64,000 bases of DNA from positions 817,440 to 881,439 of the forward strand of contig JAGNKX010000001.1 of the NCBI GenBank assembly GCA_017999915.1. Reading direction: 5' to 3'. The notes under the pieces are model-generated. The model searched no databases. It was given only the letters and a program-made list of their open reading frames with translations, and had not been told where the DNA came from. The stretch is from Spirochaetota bacterium (GTDB lineage: Bacteria > Spirochaetota > UBA4802 > UBA5550). The position numbers were made by a program, and so were the translations under genes. Shown piece after piece: positions 1-8,352 of this stretch; the first letter of the stretch is position 1, and each line of letters begins with the position of its first letter.

Positions 1-1
1 G

Positions 2-208
2 ATGAAGCTGGAAGGAATTCCCGTCAGGCTGGACCGCAACCGCGGGGCCATGCACCACAAGGTCATAATCATTGACGGCGAACGGGTGATCATGGGATCG
101 TACAACTATTCCCGGAACGCCAACAGGTCCAATGACGAGAATATCCTCATTATCGACAATAAAAAGATCGCCTCCGAATACCTTGCGGAGTTCAAGCGGT
201 TATGGTGA
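2..208 (+). CDS. Phospholipase D-like phosphodiesterase, C-terminal fragment
   Basis: This is the last part of a PLD-superfamily protein whose beginning lies outside the window. The visible 68 residues hold one complete HKD motif: His-His-Lys near residues 18-20, then Asp about five residues on, then Gly-Ser-Tyr-Asn near residues 32-35. The family uses two such motifs to form a covalent phosphohistidine intermediate on phospholipids, nucleic acids or cardiolipin precursors. The short Leu-rich tail after the motif is typical of the family C-terminus. The ATG at base 2 is probably internal rather than the true start. The substrate cannot be told from this fragment; a stand-alone nuclease of the Nuc type and a phospholipid enzyme are both possible. 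Confidence 0.8.
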   Translation: MKLEGIPVRLDRNRGAMHHKVIIIDGERVIMGSYNYSRNANRSNDENILIIDNKKIASEYLAEFKRLW

Positions 209-324
209 GGAGGGCGTGAACGGATACGCCTGTATTGAACGGGATACCCGTCATCGCGGATCGGTCATATGCGCTTTTTCCCGTAAATTTTTTATTTTTT
301 TTGCATCCATTCGTTTATCTACAT

Positions 325-1014
325 ATGGAACAGAACATAAATAACAATACGGTTTTTGAGCACTATCTCCTGCCGGTGCAGAAGTGCCGGGAAGGTGCGG
401 ACATCAGGGTCCTTTCGGACCATGAGCTCCTTGCCGTCATGGTGGGAACCGGGACAAAGGGCCATGACGTGGTCGACCTTTCCACGGAAATGCTGAAGAG
501 CTTCGGGAGCCTCGGGGGCCTGGCCTCGGCGGGCATCAGGGAAATAGCCCGGCTCCGGGGCATCGGCTTCACCAAGGCCGTGCGGATCCACGCGGCCTTC
601 GAAATGGGGCGGCGCGCCGTGGCCAGGCCCGGCGCGTCCCGCCATCTCGATTCGCCGGGAGCGGTATGGGAGGTCCTCCTGCCCCACATGGCCTGCCTCG
701 ACCGGGAGGAGTTTCGGGTCCTCATCCTGAACAACAAGAACAGGCTCCTGAAAAACACTATGATATCGGCCGGCACCATATCGGAGGCGATCGTACACCC
801 GCGGGAGGTGTTCAGGGACGCCATTCGCGAGGGCGGGGCAGCGGTGATCGTGGCCCACAATCATCCGACGGGGGAGCTCACGCCGTCGCGGGAGGACATC
901 CACACCACGCAGCGCCTGGTGGACGCGGGAAAGATCGTGGGTATCCCGGTGCTGGACCATGTCATTGTCACCAACGCCTCCTATTACAGCTTCAAGGAAG
1001 GCGGGTATATTTAA
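325..1014 (+). CDS. radC: RadC-family JAB1/MPN metalloprotein
   Basis: This is a RadC (DUF2466) protein of 229 residues, the usual family length. A helix-hairpin-helix-like segment (residues about 50-95) precedes the JAB1/MPN metallopeptidase-like domain. The zinc-binding signature is visible as His178-x-His180-Pro-x-Gly and Asp191, with Glu154 upstream in the SAGTISEA stretch. The biological role of RadC is unsettled; despite its name it is not essential for DNA repair. I place the start at 325 because the domain begins there and the 30 upstream in-frame residues are hydrophobic and non-conserved. No clear ribosome-binding site precedes either start. The gene converges with metH, 15 bases away. 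Confidence 0.9.
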   Translation: MEQNINNNTVFEHYLLPVQKCREGADIRVLSDHELLAVMVGTGTKGHDVVDLSTEMLKSFGSLGGLASAGIREIARLRGIGFTKAVRIHAAFEMGRRAVARPGASRHLDSPGAVWEVLLPHMACLDREEFRVLILNNKNRLLKNTMISAGTISEAIVHPREVFRDAIREGGAAVIVAHNHPTGELTPSREDIHTTQRLVDAGKIVGIPVLDHVIVTNASYYSFKEGGYI

Positions 1015-1029
1015 ACCGGAAGGGTTTCG

Positions 1030-4000
1030 CTATATGATGAAATACCGGGCCCCGGGATGGTGGACGATGAAGGCGCTGGTGGATTGCTCAGGCACCATCC
1101 CGCCGCTTTCCACCGTGGTTATGCCGATGCGGTCGGCCCCGAGGATATCCAAAAGCGTCCTGTTGTCGTCAAGGCTCGGGCAGGAGGGATAGCCGAAGGA
1201 ATAGCGCAGTCCCCGTCCCGCGGGAGTGGATGGCTCGCTGCTGCGTAAACCCAGCTCTGAGCCGATCCTGGCGTTCACCATCTCGGCCATGGCCTCCGCC
1301 AGCTCCACGCCGAGGCCGTGGTAGAAGAGGTAATCACGGTATTCCCCGGCCTCGTAAAGACCATGGACCAGCGCGTCCAGGCCGGGGCCGATGGTCACCG
1401 CCTGCAGGGCGACCAGGTCGGTGACACCGCTCCCTTTCGGCAGGAAGTAATCCGCAATGGATCGGAAGGGCGGTCTTTTCTGCCGGGGAAAATGGAACAG
1501 CCCAATTGTCGAAGCACTGTCAGCCGGGTCCAGGACCCGTACCGTGTCGCCGTCGGACAGGCAGGGCCAGTAGCCATATGCCGCCCGGGGCGAGAGGATC
1601 TTTTCCCTGAGAAGGCGCTCCTTCATCTCCTCGAGTGCCGGAACCGCCTCTTTCCTTATAAGAGCATCAAAATCATCCGGTTCAAGGCCGCGGCTGCGGA
1701 AGCTCCATCGCGCCCTGAAAAGCGCACGTTCGTTCAGGTACGGAAAGATCGATTCGGTCGTGATCGAGTCCAGCACCACGCCTCCCCGGAAGGGGGGTTT
1801 CGGTATGGATGGGGCCGGCGCCAGGGTATCCGCATCCTCCGAGGCAACCTGACGGGGCGGCCTCACCGTTGAGGCGTAACGGATTTTTTCAGCCTCGCCG
1901 TATTCAGCCAGCTTCCCCTCCTTCAGCAGGGTCATGGCGCGGAAACCCTTGAAGGCGTCCTCGCAGTAGAGGACCGGCGACTCCAGGATCGGATCGCAGG
2001 TTTCCATCACATAGCTCCGGGTCAGGGCGGCACCGCCCAGGAGCACCGGGATATCGAGGCCCTGGGCCTTCATGAATTCAAGGTTTTCCCTCATGACCTG
2101 GGTCGATTTTACCAGGAGCCCGCTCATGCCGATGGCGTCGGCGCCCGTTTCCCTGGCCTTGTTTATTATCTCCTCGATATCGACCCGGATGCCCAGGTTG
2201 TGGACCTGGAACCCGTTGTTCGACAGGATGATGTCCACCAGGTTCTTTCCTATGTCATGGACGTCGCCCTTCACCGTGGCCAGGACGATGCTGCTTTTCC
2301 GCGTTGATTCGATCTTGTCCATGCGGGGGGTCAGGTAGTCCACGGACCGTTTCATGACCTCGGCGGACTGCAGCACAAAGGGAAGCTGCATCCTGCCGCT
2401 GCCGAAGAGCTCTCCCACCTGCTTCATGGCCGGCACCAGGATGGCGTTGATGATTTCAGCCGGAGGGATGGCGCCAAGGAGACGCTCCAGCAGCTCTTCA
2501 AGGCCGGCCCTGGAGCCTTCGATGAGGCGCTTCCGCAACAGGTCCTCCGGGCGCAACGATTCTTCAGACGCTCTGTCGTTATCCTCGATGACGGCGGTCC
2601 GACTTTCGAAATGCCCTATGAATTCGAGAAGGGGATTGCCCGGACCGGCGTTGTCGATTAGGTTCAGCGCCATTTTCAGATCGGCCTCGTCGATGCGGTT
2701 CACCGGAATGATCTGGGCCACATTGACAATGGCCAGGTCCAGGCCGGCCTGGACGGCGCGGTAGAGAAACACCGAGTTCAGTATCTGCCGCGACCGCGGG
2801 TTCAGGCCGAAGGATATATTGGAAAGGCCAAGGAGTGTGAACACGCCGGGAAGGGCTTCCTTGATGAGCCCGATCCCCCGGAGCGTTTCGATGGCCGCTG
2901 TTTTCAGCGTTTCGTCGCCGCTACCCAGGGTAAAGGTCAGGGGGTCGAAGATCAGGTCGGACGGCGCGAGGCCTTCTTCCGTGGCTATGTTAAAAAGCCT
3001 CCGGGCCACGGCGAGCTTCTTTTCCGCGGTTTTGGCCATGCCCTCCTCGTCTATGGTAAGGGCGATGACGGCCGCTCCGTAGCGCCGCGCCAGTGCGCAG
3101 ACGCGGCGGGTCCTTTCTTCCCCTTCCTCCAGGTTTATGGAATTGATGATGGCGCGGCCGCCGTAGCGCTTGAGGGCCGCCTCGATGACGGCCGGGCTTG
3201 TGGAGTCGATGACCAGGGGCAGCGGCACCTCCAGGGCGAAGCGGGGCGCCATCCTGACGATATCGGCAATTTCATCGCGGCCGGCGTAGGCCACGCAGAG
3301 GTCCACGGCGTGGGCCCCTGACCGGACCTGGTTTTTCCCGATCTCTACCATGCCGTCCCAGTTCTCGGCCAGGAGATATTCGCGGAACTGCCTGCTGCCG
3401 TTGGTGTTGGCGCGCTCTCCCACGAAAAAAGGCGCCGGCTCCTGGCGGAGCTCCTGGAAGCGGTAGAGGCTCGCCACGCCGGGAACTGATTCCATCGCGC
3501 GGCCCGCCGGACGGACGCCGGCAAGGGCTTTTTTCAGGGCCCTGATATGGTCGGGGGAGGTTCCGCAGCAGCCTCCGACGAGGCTCACGCCGTACTGTGT
3601 GACGAACTTCCGGAGCTCTTCTGCGAAGGCCTCCGGCTCCAGGGTATAGACCAGGGAGCCGTTGACGTTCGTTGGAAGGCCGGCGTTGGGCATGACCAGG
3701 ACCGGCCCGGGGAAGGTCCGGCAGAGCTCCTGCACGTGGGGCGCCATCTGGGACGGTCCGGTGGCGCAGTTGATGCCGAGGATATCGACCGGGAGCGCCG
3801 CCAGGATCGCCACTGCGGCCAGTACCTCGGTGCCGACGAGGAGCGTTCCCGTGGTCTCAACGGTGACGCTGGCCGCCACGGGAATATTCAGGCGCCGCTC
3901 AGACTGGGCGTCCCTGATGGCGCAGAGGCAGGCCTTGATCTGGAGCGGGTCCTGGCAGGTCTCGAGAAGAAAAAGATCTATGCCGCCGTCAAGTAAACCC

Positions 4001-4437
4001 TGGATGGCCGGAAGGTATGCGTCATAGATCCCGTCGAAGTCCGTGTGGCCCAATGAGGGAAGTTTCGTCCCCGGACCGAGTGAGCCTGCGACGAAGCATG
4101 GACGTTCCTTTATGTCGGCCGCCGCTTCGCGTGCGATCGTCGCCGCCGCCCGGGCCACGGCCCGGGCCTCGGCGCCGAGGCCGTATTCCGAGAGAACCGC
4201 CGCTGATGCGCCGAAGGTGTTGGTCTCTATGACATCGGCCCCTGCCGCCAGATAGGCGCGGTGAATATTCCTGATGGCGTCCGGCGCGGACAGGTTCAGG
4301 GCCTCGTTGCAGCCCGGGCGCCCTCCCCAGGCGCTGTCGGCGAGGGAGAGCTCCTGTATCTCGGTGCCCATGGCTCCGTCCAGTACCAGGACCGCGCGCT
4401 CCCCGAGATATTGAAGAAATGCAGTGCCGCCGCTCAT
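1030..4437 (-). CDS. metH: Cobalamin-dependent methionine synthase
   Basis: This cytosolic enzyme moves a methyl group from 5-methyltetrahydrofolate through cob(I)alamin to homocysteine. All four modules are present in the 1135 residues. The homocysteine-binding domain occupies about 1-310, with zinc ligands Cys224, Cys290 and Cys291. The pterin-binding domain spans about 335-610 (GERANTNGS near 340-348). The cap and B12 domain span about 640-870, with the DVHDIG signature and axial His727. The AdoMet reactivation domain spans about 890-1135 and contains a YSFGYPSCPSL stretch. The length is slightly below the roughly 1230 of the E. coli enzyme. The start lies four bases after the stop of the upstream Hcy-MTHFR gene, so the two are almost certainly one operon. 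Confidence 0.97.
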   Translation of the reverse strand: MSGGTAFLQYLGERAVLVLDGAMGTEIQELSLADSAWGGRPGCNEALNLSAPDAIRNIHRAYLAAGADVIETNTFGASAAVLSEYGLGAEARAVARAAATIAREAAADIKERPCFVAGSLGPGTKLPSLGHTDFDGIYDAYLPAIQGLLDGGIDLFLLETCQDPLQIKACLCAIRDAQSERRLNIPVAASVTVETTGTLLVGTEVLAAVAILAALPVDILGINCATGPSQMAPHVQELCRTFPGPVLVMPNAGLPTNVNGSLVYTLEPEAFAEELRKFVTQYGVSLVGGCCGTSPDHIRALKKALAGVRPAGRAMESVPGVASLYRFQELRQEPAPFFVGERANTNGSRQFREYLLAENWDGMVEIGKNQVRSGAHAVDLCVAYAGRDEIADIVRMAPRFALEVPLPLVIDSTSPAVIEAALKRYGGRAIINSINLEEGEERTRRVCALARRYGAAVIALTIDEEGMAKTAEKKLAVARRLFNIATEEGLAPSDLIFDPLTFTLGSGDETLKTAAIETLRGIGLIKEALPGVFTLLGLSNISFGLNPRSRQILNSVFLYRAVQAGLDLAIVNVAQIIPVNRIDEADLKMALNLIDNAGPGNPLLEFIGHFESRTAVIEDNDRASEESLRPEDLLRKRLIEGSRAGLEELLERLLGAIPPAEIINAILVPAMKQVGELFGSGRMQLPFVLQSAEVMKRSVDYLTPRMDKIESTRKSSIVLATVKGDVHDIGKNLVDIILSNNGFQVHNLGIRVDIEEIINKARETGADAIGMSGLLVKSTQVMRENLEFMKAQGLDIPVLLGGAALTRSYVMETCDPILESPVLYCEDAFKGFRAMTLLKEGKLAEYGEAEKIRYASTVRPPRQVASEDADTLAPAPSIPKPPFRGGVVLDSITTESIFPYLNERALFRARWSFRSRGLEPDDFDALIRKEAVPALEEMKERLLREKILSPRAAYGYWPCLSDGDTVRVLDPADSASTIGLFHFPRQKRPPFRSIADYFLPKGSGVTDLVALQAVTIGPGLDALVHGLYEAGEYRDYLFYHGLGVELAEAMAEMVNARIGSELGLRSSEPSTPAGRGLRYSFGYPSCPSLDDNRTLLDILGADRIGITTVESGGMVPEQSTSAFIVHHPGARYFII

Positions 4438-4441
4438 CGCT

Positions 4442-6265
4442 TTACCCCTTCAGCACGTCAAGGGCGTACTGGACGCGGCCGAAGGGGGCCGATATCTGCA
4501 CCCCCTGTATCATGCCTCTCATGTCATCCAGCAGTTCCCGCGCTATGGCGATCCCCTCTTTGACCGCCTCAGGTCCCGTTCCGGCCCTGCGCATCCTTTC
4601 GAGGATGGACTGCGGCACTACGACCCCCGGCACTTCGTTGTTCATGAACTCGGCGTTTCGGTGGGACACCAGGGGCCAGAGCCCCGCTATCACCGGGATG
4701 CCGAGGCCGTCGATGCTCTTCATGAAGGCTTCGAACTGGGCGATATCAAAGACCGGCTGGGTGATCACAAACTCCGCGCCCGCTTCCTTTTTCTGGAAGA
4801 GACGCTCGATCTCCCTTTTCTGGTCCTCGAAGCCGGGGTTGGCGCCCACGCCTATCAGGAAGCCCGTGGGTGTGCCGATGGGATGGCGGCCGATATCATG
4901 GCCGTGGTTGAGGTCCCGGACCACTCTGACCAGTCCGATGGAGTCGAGGTCGAACACCGCCGTCGCGTTCGGGTAATCCCCGAGCTTCGGCGGGTCACCG
5001 GTAATAATGAGGACGTTCCTGAGGCCCGCGGCGTAGGCTCCGAGAAAATCGGACTGCATGCCGATGATGTTACGGTCCCGGCAGGTATAGTGGAGCACGG
5101 TCTCTATCCCCGCCTCGCGCTCCAGCAGTATCGCCAGGGGCATGGGCGCCAGCCGCGCGGATGCGCGGGGGCCGTCGGGGATGTTCACGGCGTCGATGCC
5201 GTTCTGCTTCAGGAGCTTCGCTGAATCGACCACCGCGGCCGCGTCGCAGCCCCGGGGCGGCGTTATCTCAACGGAGACCACGAATTCCCCCCGGGCGAGC
5301 TTGGCCCCCAGGGCGGACTTTTTCTCTAGGGGGATTGTTTCCACCGTGTCGCGGCCGGATGTTTCCTCCACCACCGTATCCCGCTTCTCAGGGTATCGGG
5401 ACTTTATGGCCTGCTTCATGGCCCGTATGTGTTTCGGCGTGGTGCCGCAGCATCCGCCGATGATGCTGGCGCCGCTATTCAGGAACTGCACCGCGTATTC
5501 GGACAGGTATTCGGGGGTGGTCATGTAGATGTTGCGGCCCCCGACGTGGCGGGGATAGCCCGCGTTGGGCTGGACCGATACGGGCTTGTCCGTCAGGCGG
5601 ACCATTTTTTTAAGAAGATCGAGCATGGGAGCGGGACCGACGGTGCAGTTCAGGCCAATGACGTCGGCATCGGTCCCGTTCAGGAACCGGACCGCCTGCT
5701 CCAGGGAGGTGCCGTAGGTGGTCCTGCCGTCCTCGTTGACCGATACCTGGGTGATGACGGGCACTTTTTTTCCCGGGAGGACCGCACCAAGGGCTGCTTC
5801 GAGCATATCCAGCTGGTCAAAGGTCTCAAGGATGAGAAGGTCCACTCCGCCCTCTATAAGGGCCTCCGCCTGCTCGCGGTATGCCTCCTCAGCCTCGGTA
5901 CAGGTCACCGCGCCCAGGGGCTCCACATTGGTCGACAGGGGTCCCATGGAACCGGCCACCAGTACGGCGGAACCCGCGGCGGAGCGGGCAATTCCGGCGC
6001 CGGCGATATTGATGTCGCGGACCCTGTCGGCCAGGGCGTACTTGGCCAGGTTCACCCTGTTGGCGCCGAAGGTGTTGGTCTCCACCACGTCGCAGCCGGC
6101 CTTGACGTATTCCTCGTGAATTTCCTTAATAAGGCCCGTCTGAGTCAGGTTGAGGTTGTCGAAGCACTGGTTTATGTATATCCCCTTGTCGTAGATCATG
6201 GTGCCCATGGCGCCGTCGAAGAGGATCGCTTTACCCTGCGTGAGCATTGATAAAAATGGATTCAT
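4442..6265 (-). CDS. Bifunctional homocysteine S-methyltransferase / methylenetetrahydrofolate reductase
   Basis: This is a 607-residue fusion of the YitJ type. Residues 1-290 form a homocysteine S-methyltransferase barrel with zinc ligands Cys207, Cys272 and Cys273. Residues about 325-600 form a MetF-like FAD-dependent 5,10-methylenetetrahydrofolate reductase, recognisable by EITPPRG near its start, an LxITGDPP stretch and QPVFD. The product, 5-methyl-THF, is exactly what the next gene, metH, consumes. Its own Hcy domain duplicates the N-terminal module of MetH, and its methyl donor is not obvious from sequence. The gene is first in a two-gene minus-strand operon, about 160 bases downstream of a good promoter. 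I keep the symbol blank because metF and yitJ are both used. Confidence 0.94.
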   Translation of the reverse strand: MNPFLSMLTQGKAILFDGAMGTMIYDKGIYINQCFDNLNLTQTGLIKEIHEEYVKAGCDVVETNTFGANRVNLAKYALADRVRDINIAGAGIARSAAGSAVLVAGSMGPLSTNVEPLGAVTCTEAEEAYREQAEALIEGGVDLLILETFDQLDMLEAALGAVLPGKKVPVITQVSVNEDGRTTYGTSLEQAVRFLNGTDADVIGLNCTVGPAPMLDLLKKMVRLTDKPVSVQPNAGYPRHVGGRNIYMTTPEYLSEYAVQFLNSGASIIGGCCGTTPKHIRAMKQAIKSRYPEKRDTVVEETSGRDTVETIPLEKKSALGAKLARGEFVVSVEITPPRGCDAAAVVDSAKLLKQNGIDAVNIPDGPRASARLAPMPLAILLEREAGIETVLHYTCRDRNIIGMQSDFLGAYAAGLRNVLIITGDPPKLGDYPNATAVFDLDSIGLVRVVRDLNHGHDIGRHPIGTPTGFLIGVGANPGFEDQKREIERLFQKKEAGAEFVITQPVFDIAQFEAFMKSIDGLGIPVIAGLWPLVSHRNAEFMNNEVPGVVVPQSILERMRRAGTGPEAVKEGIAIARELLDDMRGMIQGVQISAPFGRVQYALDVLKG

Positions 6266-6403
6266 GGCCTGTTACCGCCTGCTAATAAGTTATGTTTCAA
6301 CAGTAATAACAATGATCGGCACGTTCAATTCATGATAGTGCAGGTGGTTAAGAAAATGCAAATGTTTCTTGCCTACCGGTTTTATAGTGTGACGCACTGT
6401 ATA

Positions 6404-6458
6404 ATATTACTATATCAATATATATAGATATAGTAATATAAATGATGTTTAAAGTCAA
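6404..6458 (-). promoter_or_regulatory. Promoter and palindromic operator of the met operon
   Basis: On the minus strand TTGACT (6458-6453) is followed after exactly 17 bases by TACTAT (6435-6430). The -10 lies inside a perfect inverted repeat with 13-bp arms (6404-6416 and 6427-6439) around a 10-base AT spacer. This placement suggests a repressor site covering the -10. The predicted start is near 6423, giving a leader of about 157 bases. I recognise no SAM or cobalamin riboswitch in that leader. The palindrome does not resemble the E. coli MetJ box. Confidence 0.55.
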
Positions 6459-6540
6459 TATTTTTTTAATTTTTCCCGGGCAATAATTAGGGCCGAAGTA
6501 TTTATATATTTGAGTCAGGCTTTGTTACTAAATATAATAT

Positions 6541-6787
6541 TAGCGAATTTGATATCACATTTTTTTCTCGTTTCGTTTGTCAGTTATTGATGTCGATTGT
6601 TTTGCTGCGGAAGGTCCATCGTGGACCATCCTCGCTTCACGCAAAAGCAGAGCCTTTTTGCGACTTCCTGTCGCGGCTCTGCACTCGATCATCCTGATCA
6701 GCGCACCTTGTTTTGCTCGTTTTTGAGCAAATTCAGGCAATTTATTATTTATCACGTCGAAAAAATGAGATGTCAAATTCGTTGTTA
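6541..6787. repeat. MITE-like dispersed repeat, long copy
   Basis: This non-coding element has imperfect terminal inverted repeats of about 26 bases: a left arm from 6541 and a right arm ending at 6787 with the core GAGATGTCAAATTCG. A second, shorter copy lies at 40713-40810 and shares both ends plus the inner GCTCGTTTTnGAGCAAA hairpin. This copy has about 150 additional internal bases, themselves containing hairpins such as GGTCCA/TGGACC. No transposase or convincing gene lies inside, so it looks like a non-autonomous mobile or REP-type element. Confidence 0.6.
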
Positions 6788-6944
6788 ATTTATATGAAAA
6801 ACATCTGACTCAAGTTGTCTTTTTATGTAAGATTGACTGGATGAGAGAGGATTCATCAATCCTATAAATACTTCTTGAAAAAAATGCCCCGAAGCATTCC
6901 TGTAACTCCATCATCTAGCTTGTACCGGTAACGAGGTGCCCACC

Positions 6945-7841
6945 GTGAAACACACACTTTTTTTTTCAATTATTTTAATCATGGCCATTTCCTCTTTGTC
7001 CGCAGGAAAAGAGGAAAAATCCCCCTATGACATAAAACCGGGACGGTGGCTTCGGAACGTTAAAGTCGAATATGAAGAAGGCTCGGTCAAGGGCCGGGGC
7101 CTCGTCCAGATCTATTTTCCGAAGAATTATACAGGCGGCTCAAAGGCCCGGACCCTTATTGTGCTCCACGGCTACCGGCAGCAGCCGAGCGACTGGGAAA
7201 ACGGCACGCCCGTTACCGAGTACGCGGACCGCTACGGCTTTGTCCTGGCCTGTCCAGCCATGACCACGACACTGTACGAGTCACGGTATTTCCCGGAGAC
7301 GGTGAACAGGTGGGCGCCCCAGCCGGGAGGGGTATTCATATCAAAGACCCTGATCGAATTTCTGAAGAAGAATTTCGGCCTCGCCAAGGACCGCGGCACC
7401 ACCGGCATATTCGGCATATCCACCGGCGCCCGGGGGGCCGTTCTCCTGGCTGCCCAGCACAGGAAAATATTCGGGGCGGCCGCGGGCCTCTCCGGGGACT
7501 ACGATTCAGAATCGATAAAGAACGACCGGCTCCTCATTTCCGTATACGGATATTATGAGTCCAATAAAGAGCGCTGGGAGGAGGAAGTCAATATCATCAA
7601 GCTGGCGGAAAATCTCAAAAAAACGCCGGTATTCCTCGGGCATGGGACCAATGACGGGGTGGTGCCGCCGCCGCAGACAACAATGCTGGCAGACCGCCTG
7701 ATGCAGCTCGCCGCAGACAAGGGCGGGTATGAAGTTGTCGTGGACAGTGAGAAAAGCAAGGGCGCCGGCCATGACTGGAAGTACTGGGGCAGCCTGGTGC
7801 CGGAGGTTTTCGCCTTTTTCGATAAAAAGCTCGGGAAATAG
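6945..7841 (+). CDS. Secreted alpha/beta-hydrolase, esterase-like
   Basis: This exported hydrolase has about 298 residues. An N-terminal signal peptide (Lys followed by a hydrophobic run ending near Leu-Ser-Ala-Gly) precedes the fold. The nucleophile elbow is Gly-Ile-Ser-Thr-Gly in the middle of the protein. The acid is the Asp of GTNDGVVP and the catalytic His is in GAGHDW near the C-terminus, giving a complete triad. The oxyanion-side HGYRQQ motif after LIVLHG suits the esterase D / feruloyl esterase / PHB depolymerase group. I choose the GTG at 6945 because GAGGTG sits six bases upstream; the GTG at 6936 overlaps that site. The substrate is unknown. The gene converges with the NYN gene, one base apart. 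Confidence 0.8.
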   Translation: MKHTLFFSIILIMAISSLSAGKEEKSPYDIKPGRWLRNVKVEYEEGSVKGRGLVQIYFPKNYTGGSKARTLIVLHGYRQQPSDWENGTPVTEYADRYGFVLACPAMTTTLYESRYFPETVNRWAPQPGGVFISKTLIEFLKKNFGLAKDRGTTGIFGISTGARGAVLLAAQHRKIFGAAAGLSGDYDSESIKNDRLLISVYGYYESNKERWEEEVNIIKLAENLKKTPVFLGHGTNDGVVPPPQTTMLADRLMQLAADKGGYEVVVDSEKSKGAGHDWKYWGSLVPEVFAFFDKKLGK

Positions 7842-7842
7842 C

Positions 7843-8346
7843 CTACAACTTTTTACCTTTTTTTGTAAAAAGTCTCTCCCAGAAAGAAATCTCCTCGTCT
7901 GACACGGCGGGATTGTCCTCCTTTTCGGGCAGGACCTCGGCGTAATGATCTTCAATGGTCTTCGTGAGGAAATCGGCGAACTTTTCGCTCGTCATGGTCT
8001 GCGCCTTGAACCGGTTGACGTAAAAGAGGATGTCCTTGTCGGAGGTCACCACGGTGCTCATCTTCGGGTTCGGGTCTTTCTTGATGAATTCCTTGATGAG
8101 AAAGTCGGCGGAATAATCGAGGGAGTAGTACACGTCGATAGTGGCGACCCGCTCGCTGCGGACATTGTGGGAGGGGTTTTTCTTCCCGTCAAAGACCACC
8201 CGTATCCTGGATTTCCTGATTTTCTGGAATTCCTTCAGCCGGTCCAGGAGGCCCGCCCGGGCCTCGTTGAGCTGCCCGAGGAGCATCTTCTCCTCCAGGT
8301 CCGGGAACTTGTACATCAGGTTGAAGCCGTCAATCAGCAGTACCAT
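7843..8346 (-). CDS. NYN-domain (YacP-like) putative ribonuclease
   Basis: This 167-residue protein matches the YacP/DUF901 NYN family, a PIN-like nuclease fold. The acidic residues expected at the active site are visible: Asp6 in LLIDGFN, Asp in the VVFDGKKNP stretch, and Asp-Lys-Asp in TSDKDIL. The Bacillus relative Rae1 cleaves mRNA on the ribosome, but this assignment does not transfer without further evidence. The gene lies six bases downstream of the aminotransferase gene and is probably co-transcribed with it. The C-terminus is lysine-rich. Confidence 0.8.
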   Translation of the reverse strand: MVLLIDGFNLMYKFPDLEEKMLLGQLNEARAGLLDRLKEFQKIRKSRIRVVFDGKKNPSHNVRSERVATIDVYYSLDYSADFLIKEFIKKDPNPKMSTVVTSDKDILFYVNRFKAQTMTSEKFADFLTKTIEDHYAEVLPEKEDNPAVSDEEISFWERLFTKKGKKL

Positions 8347-8352
8347 GGCCGG

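Noticed and set aside
6266-6403. SAM or cobalamin riboswitch before the methionine operon
   Set aside because: I could not find the conserved cores of either class; only a promoter and palindrome are supported.
6555-6776. Open frames inside the 6.5-kb repeat
   Set aside because: They lie wholly within the non-coding repeat, have no ribosome site and resemble no protein.
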